A DNA stretch of 5,015 bases from Verrucomicrobiota bacterium. Its GTDB lineage: Bacteria; Verrucomicrobiota; Verrucomicrobiia; Chthoniobacterales; UBA10450. The stretch is taken from contig QHRI01000156.1 in assembly GCA_003221375.1 (NCBI GenBank), positions 1 through 5,015 on the forward strand, written 5' to 3'. The position numbers and the translations under genes are program-made. This document shows, in pieces, positions 3,625-5,015 of this stretch (the stretch's first letter is position 1; every line of letters starts with the position of its first letter). The notes beneath the pieces are model-generated. The model searched no databases, was not told the DNA's origin, and worked only from the letters and a program-made list of their open reading frames with translations.

Positions 3625-5015
3625 ATGGCGAAAGAAAGTTCATCGGCCGATTCTTCGTTGTCTTTACATGAAGTATTGGAAGCGGAGTTCGTGGCTCTGC
3701 ATGGAGAACTCCCATCAGATTATCCGGGCTCCAGCGAATCCAAAGCGCGTCTGAAAGCATTATATGATGCGATTCACGGACTAAAGGAGAAACGCGCGGC
3801 GCTTTGCATTTCGGGCGGCGGCATCCGGAGCGCCACCTTTGGATTGGGAATTTTGCAGGGCCTGGCGCGCTGCGGGTTGTTGGAGAAGTTTCACTATCTC
3901 TCCACCGTCTCGGGCGGAGGATACATCGGTAGCTGGCTAAGCGCCTGGATCAGGAATCATCCGAACGGCATTCGCGGAGTGGTCGAGGACCTGAAGCGCA
4001 GACCTGACTCGACACTGCACCCCGAACCGCAGCCGGTCCGCCATCTTCGGGAATTCAGCAATTATCTCGCGCCACGAACAAGCCTGACATCTGTCGATTT
4101 TTGGACGCTGATTACCACGTTCATTCGCAACATGTTTTTGAACTGGCTGGTGCTGATCTCATGGCTGGCTGCCGCGATGATGATTCCGCGGTTGTATCTG
4201 GCGGCTATCAATTTGCAGCCCGAATGGCCGCCTTCGCCCCCCGGCATGGACAACGCAAAATATGCGCAGCTAACCCATCACATCATGCAGCGGTGGGATT
4301 GCTGGCTCAATATTTTGCCTGCCGTTGGCTTCGTCCTGATCGCCGTGGCTATGGCATATGCGATGATTGATGTTCCATCCACCGGCGATGCACGATTTTC
4401 ACAGCGGCGGTTTTTGAAATTTCGCCAGCTTCCGTTGTTCCTGGCGTCGCTCGTTCTCGCCGCATGGTGGGCTGTGTTTTGCAATGTGTACGGCAAGCTC
4501 GGCGTATTTCAACACTCTTGGGGATTGCTCAAATTTGTCCTCTTCTTCGTGTTCAGCTACATGTGCGGCGGCGTGCTTGCCATGTTTACGCCTTGGTTTG
4601 GCAACCGAAAGCGCAAGGCGCAAACTGGCGGCCTTTGGCGATTTTTTGTCATCTTCGCAACGACGGTTTTCGCTGGGTCTTGCCTGTGGGCGATGGCAAC
4701 CCGAATGTTTCTGGACCACAGAACGATTGAATTCGCCCTAAACAAAGATTGCGAGGCAACCCTGATCCCCAGCGGAGAAAAGGTCACGCTCCCGAAGGGG
4801 ACCACGGGCGAGATTACAAAAATCGTCGAGGGCACTTACACCGTCGGCATTCTTGGCGCCGATCATCGAGTGGTGCGCATCGCGGAGAAAGCGCTGGATC
4901 CCCTGATGAGCAGCGTGACGCCCGACTCGCAGACAGGCTTGAAAAAATTCAACTTCAAAGAGGATTACACGGCGCTCCAGATCCCCAGCGGGAAGGAAAC
5001 CCTGATTAGAAAAGG
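3625..5015 (+). CDS. Patatin-like phospholipase with membrane helices (truncated by window edge)
   Basis: The first 463 residues are present and the frame is open at the right edge. The patatin family hydrolyses acyl esters of phospholipids with a Ser-Asp dyad. Here the oxyanion loop is S63-G-G-G-I-R68 and the nucleophile is Ser96 in STVSGGGYIGSWL, where Thr replaces the first Gly of GxSxG, as I recall for the large bacterial patatins. The N-terminal motif LHEVLEAEFVALHGELP (14-30) is also typical. The catalytic Asp has not appeared by residue 463. Five predicted membrane helices follow, at about 168-195, 226-248, 268-290, 299-322 and 337-358. Basic loops QRRFLKFR (260-267) and GNRKRK (326-331) mark the cytoplasmic side. 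Residues 372-429 resemble a SufT N-terminal module, and a second copy starts at 447. ATG 3625 fits the family N-terminus but lacks a Shine-Dalgarno; GTG 3592 is an alternative adding 11 residues. Physiological substrate is unknown. Confidence 0.88.
   Translation, partial: MAKESSSADSSLSLHEVLEAEFVALHGELPSDYPGSSESKARLKALYDAIHGLKEKRAALCISGGGIRSATFGLGILQGLARCGLLEKFHYLSTVSGGGYIGSWLSAWIRNHPNGIRGVVEDLKRRPDSTLHPEPQPVRHLREFSNYLAPRTSLTSVDFWTLITTFIRNMFLNWLVLISWLAAAMMIPRLYLAAINLQPEWPPSPPGMDNAKYAQLTHHIMQRWDCWLNILPAVGFVLIAVAMAYAMIDVPSTGDARFSQRRFLKFRQLPLFLASLVLAAWWAVFCNVYGKLGVFQHSWGLLKFVLFFVFSYMCGGVLAMFTPWFGNRKRKAQTGGLWRFFVIFATTVFAGSCLWAMATRMFLDHRTIEFALNKDCEATLIPSGEKVTLPKGTTGEITKIVEGTYTVGILGADHRVVRIAEKALDPLMSSVTPDSQTGLKKFNFKEDYTALQIPSGKETLIRK
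4738..5015 (+). repeat. Tandem SufT-N-like modules within the patatin protein
   Basis: Copy 1 is residues 372-429 (D375-CEATLIPSGEKVTLPKGT, then a EGTYTV...RVVRI core). Copy 2 starts at D447 (DYTALQIPSGKETLIRKG) and is cut by the window end. They share D-x-x-A-x-x-IPSG-x6-KG with an ungapped offset of 72 residues. At DNA level GATCCCCAGCGG is identical at 4764-4775 and 4980-4991, 216 bases apart. From memory, the N-terminal segment of SufT-type Fe-S assembly proteins reads like this (RDCEATLIPSGE..., LPKGT, GGSYTV, RI-x-GKDADALG). The likeness is recognition, not a computed alignment. Confidence 0.6.

Overview
The window most likely comes from a soil-type member of the Verrucomicrobia, perhaps the Chthoniobacterales. 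That placement is inferred from style, not from a marker gene. The partial TonB-dependent receptor has the TGSNIPTAEE...GPNPVDTY plug wording that I associate with that phylum, and a short relic resembles a small protein (MKVWGIIAENLSKAGW...) I recall as recurrent there. GC content is moderate, about 50-57% in the genes and lower in the spacers.

Layout, left to right. (1) 1-476, minus: N-terminal third of a TonB-dependent outer-membrane receptor, running off the left edge. It has a clear Shine-Dalgarno, a possible promoter and a leader with alternative pairings. (2) 477-1295: about 800 bp with no intact gene. It holds a truncated relic ORF (609-752, minus), an unassigned stretch, and the 5' half of a tRNA-Arg(UCU) (1145-1183, minus) whose similarity stops exactly at the 3' edge of the anticodon loop, as at an integration or excision scar. 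(3) 1296-2531, minus: a complete lipoprotein serine hydrolase of the class C beta-lactamase / DD-peptidase fold. (4) 2532-2906: a spacer with a possible frameshifted small membrane-protein ORF. (5) 2907-3182, minus: a small three-helix membrane protein with a probable TTG start. (6) 3183-3624: a divergent intergenic region with several inverted repeats, including two mutually exclusive hairpins close to the next gene. (7) 3625 to the right edge, plus: a large patatin-like phospholipase, truncated by the window end.

The strongest oddity is in the patatin gene. After the N-terminal catalytic part (GGGxR oxyanion loop and nucleophile Ser96) come five predicted membrane helices. They are followed by a module that reads like the small N-terminal domain of SufT-type Fe-S assembly proteins, and a second copy begins in register exactly 72 residues later, just before the window ends.

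Nothing shows that these genes form one pathway. The receptor, hydrolase and patatin are all envelope-associated, but they sit in separate transcription units with long spacers. No phage, CRISPR, IS transposase, integrase or defence operon is visible. The tRNA half is the only sign of possible mobile-element activity.
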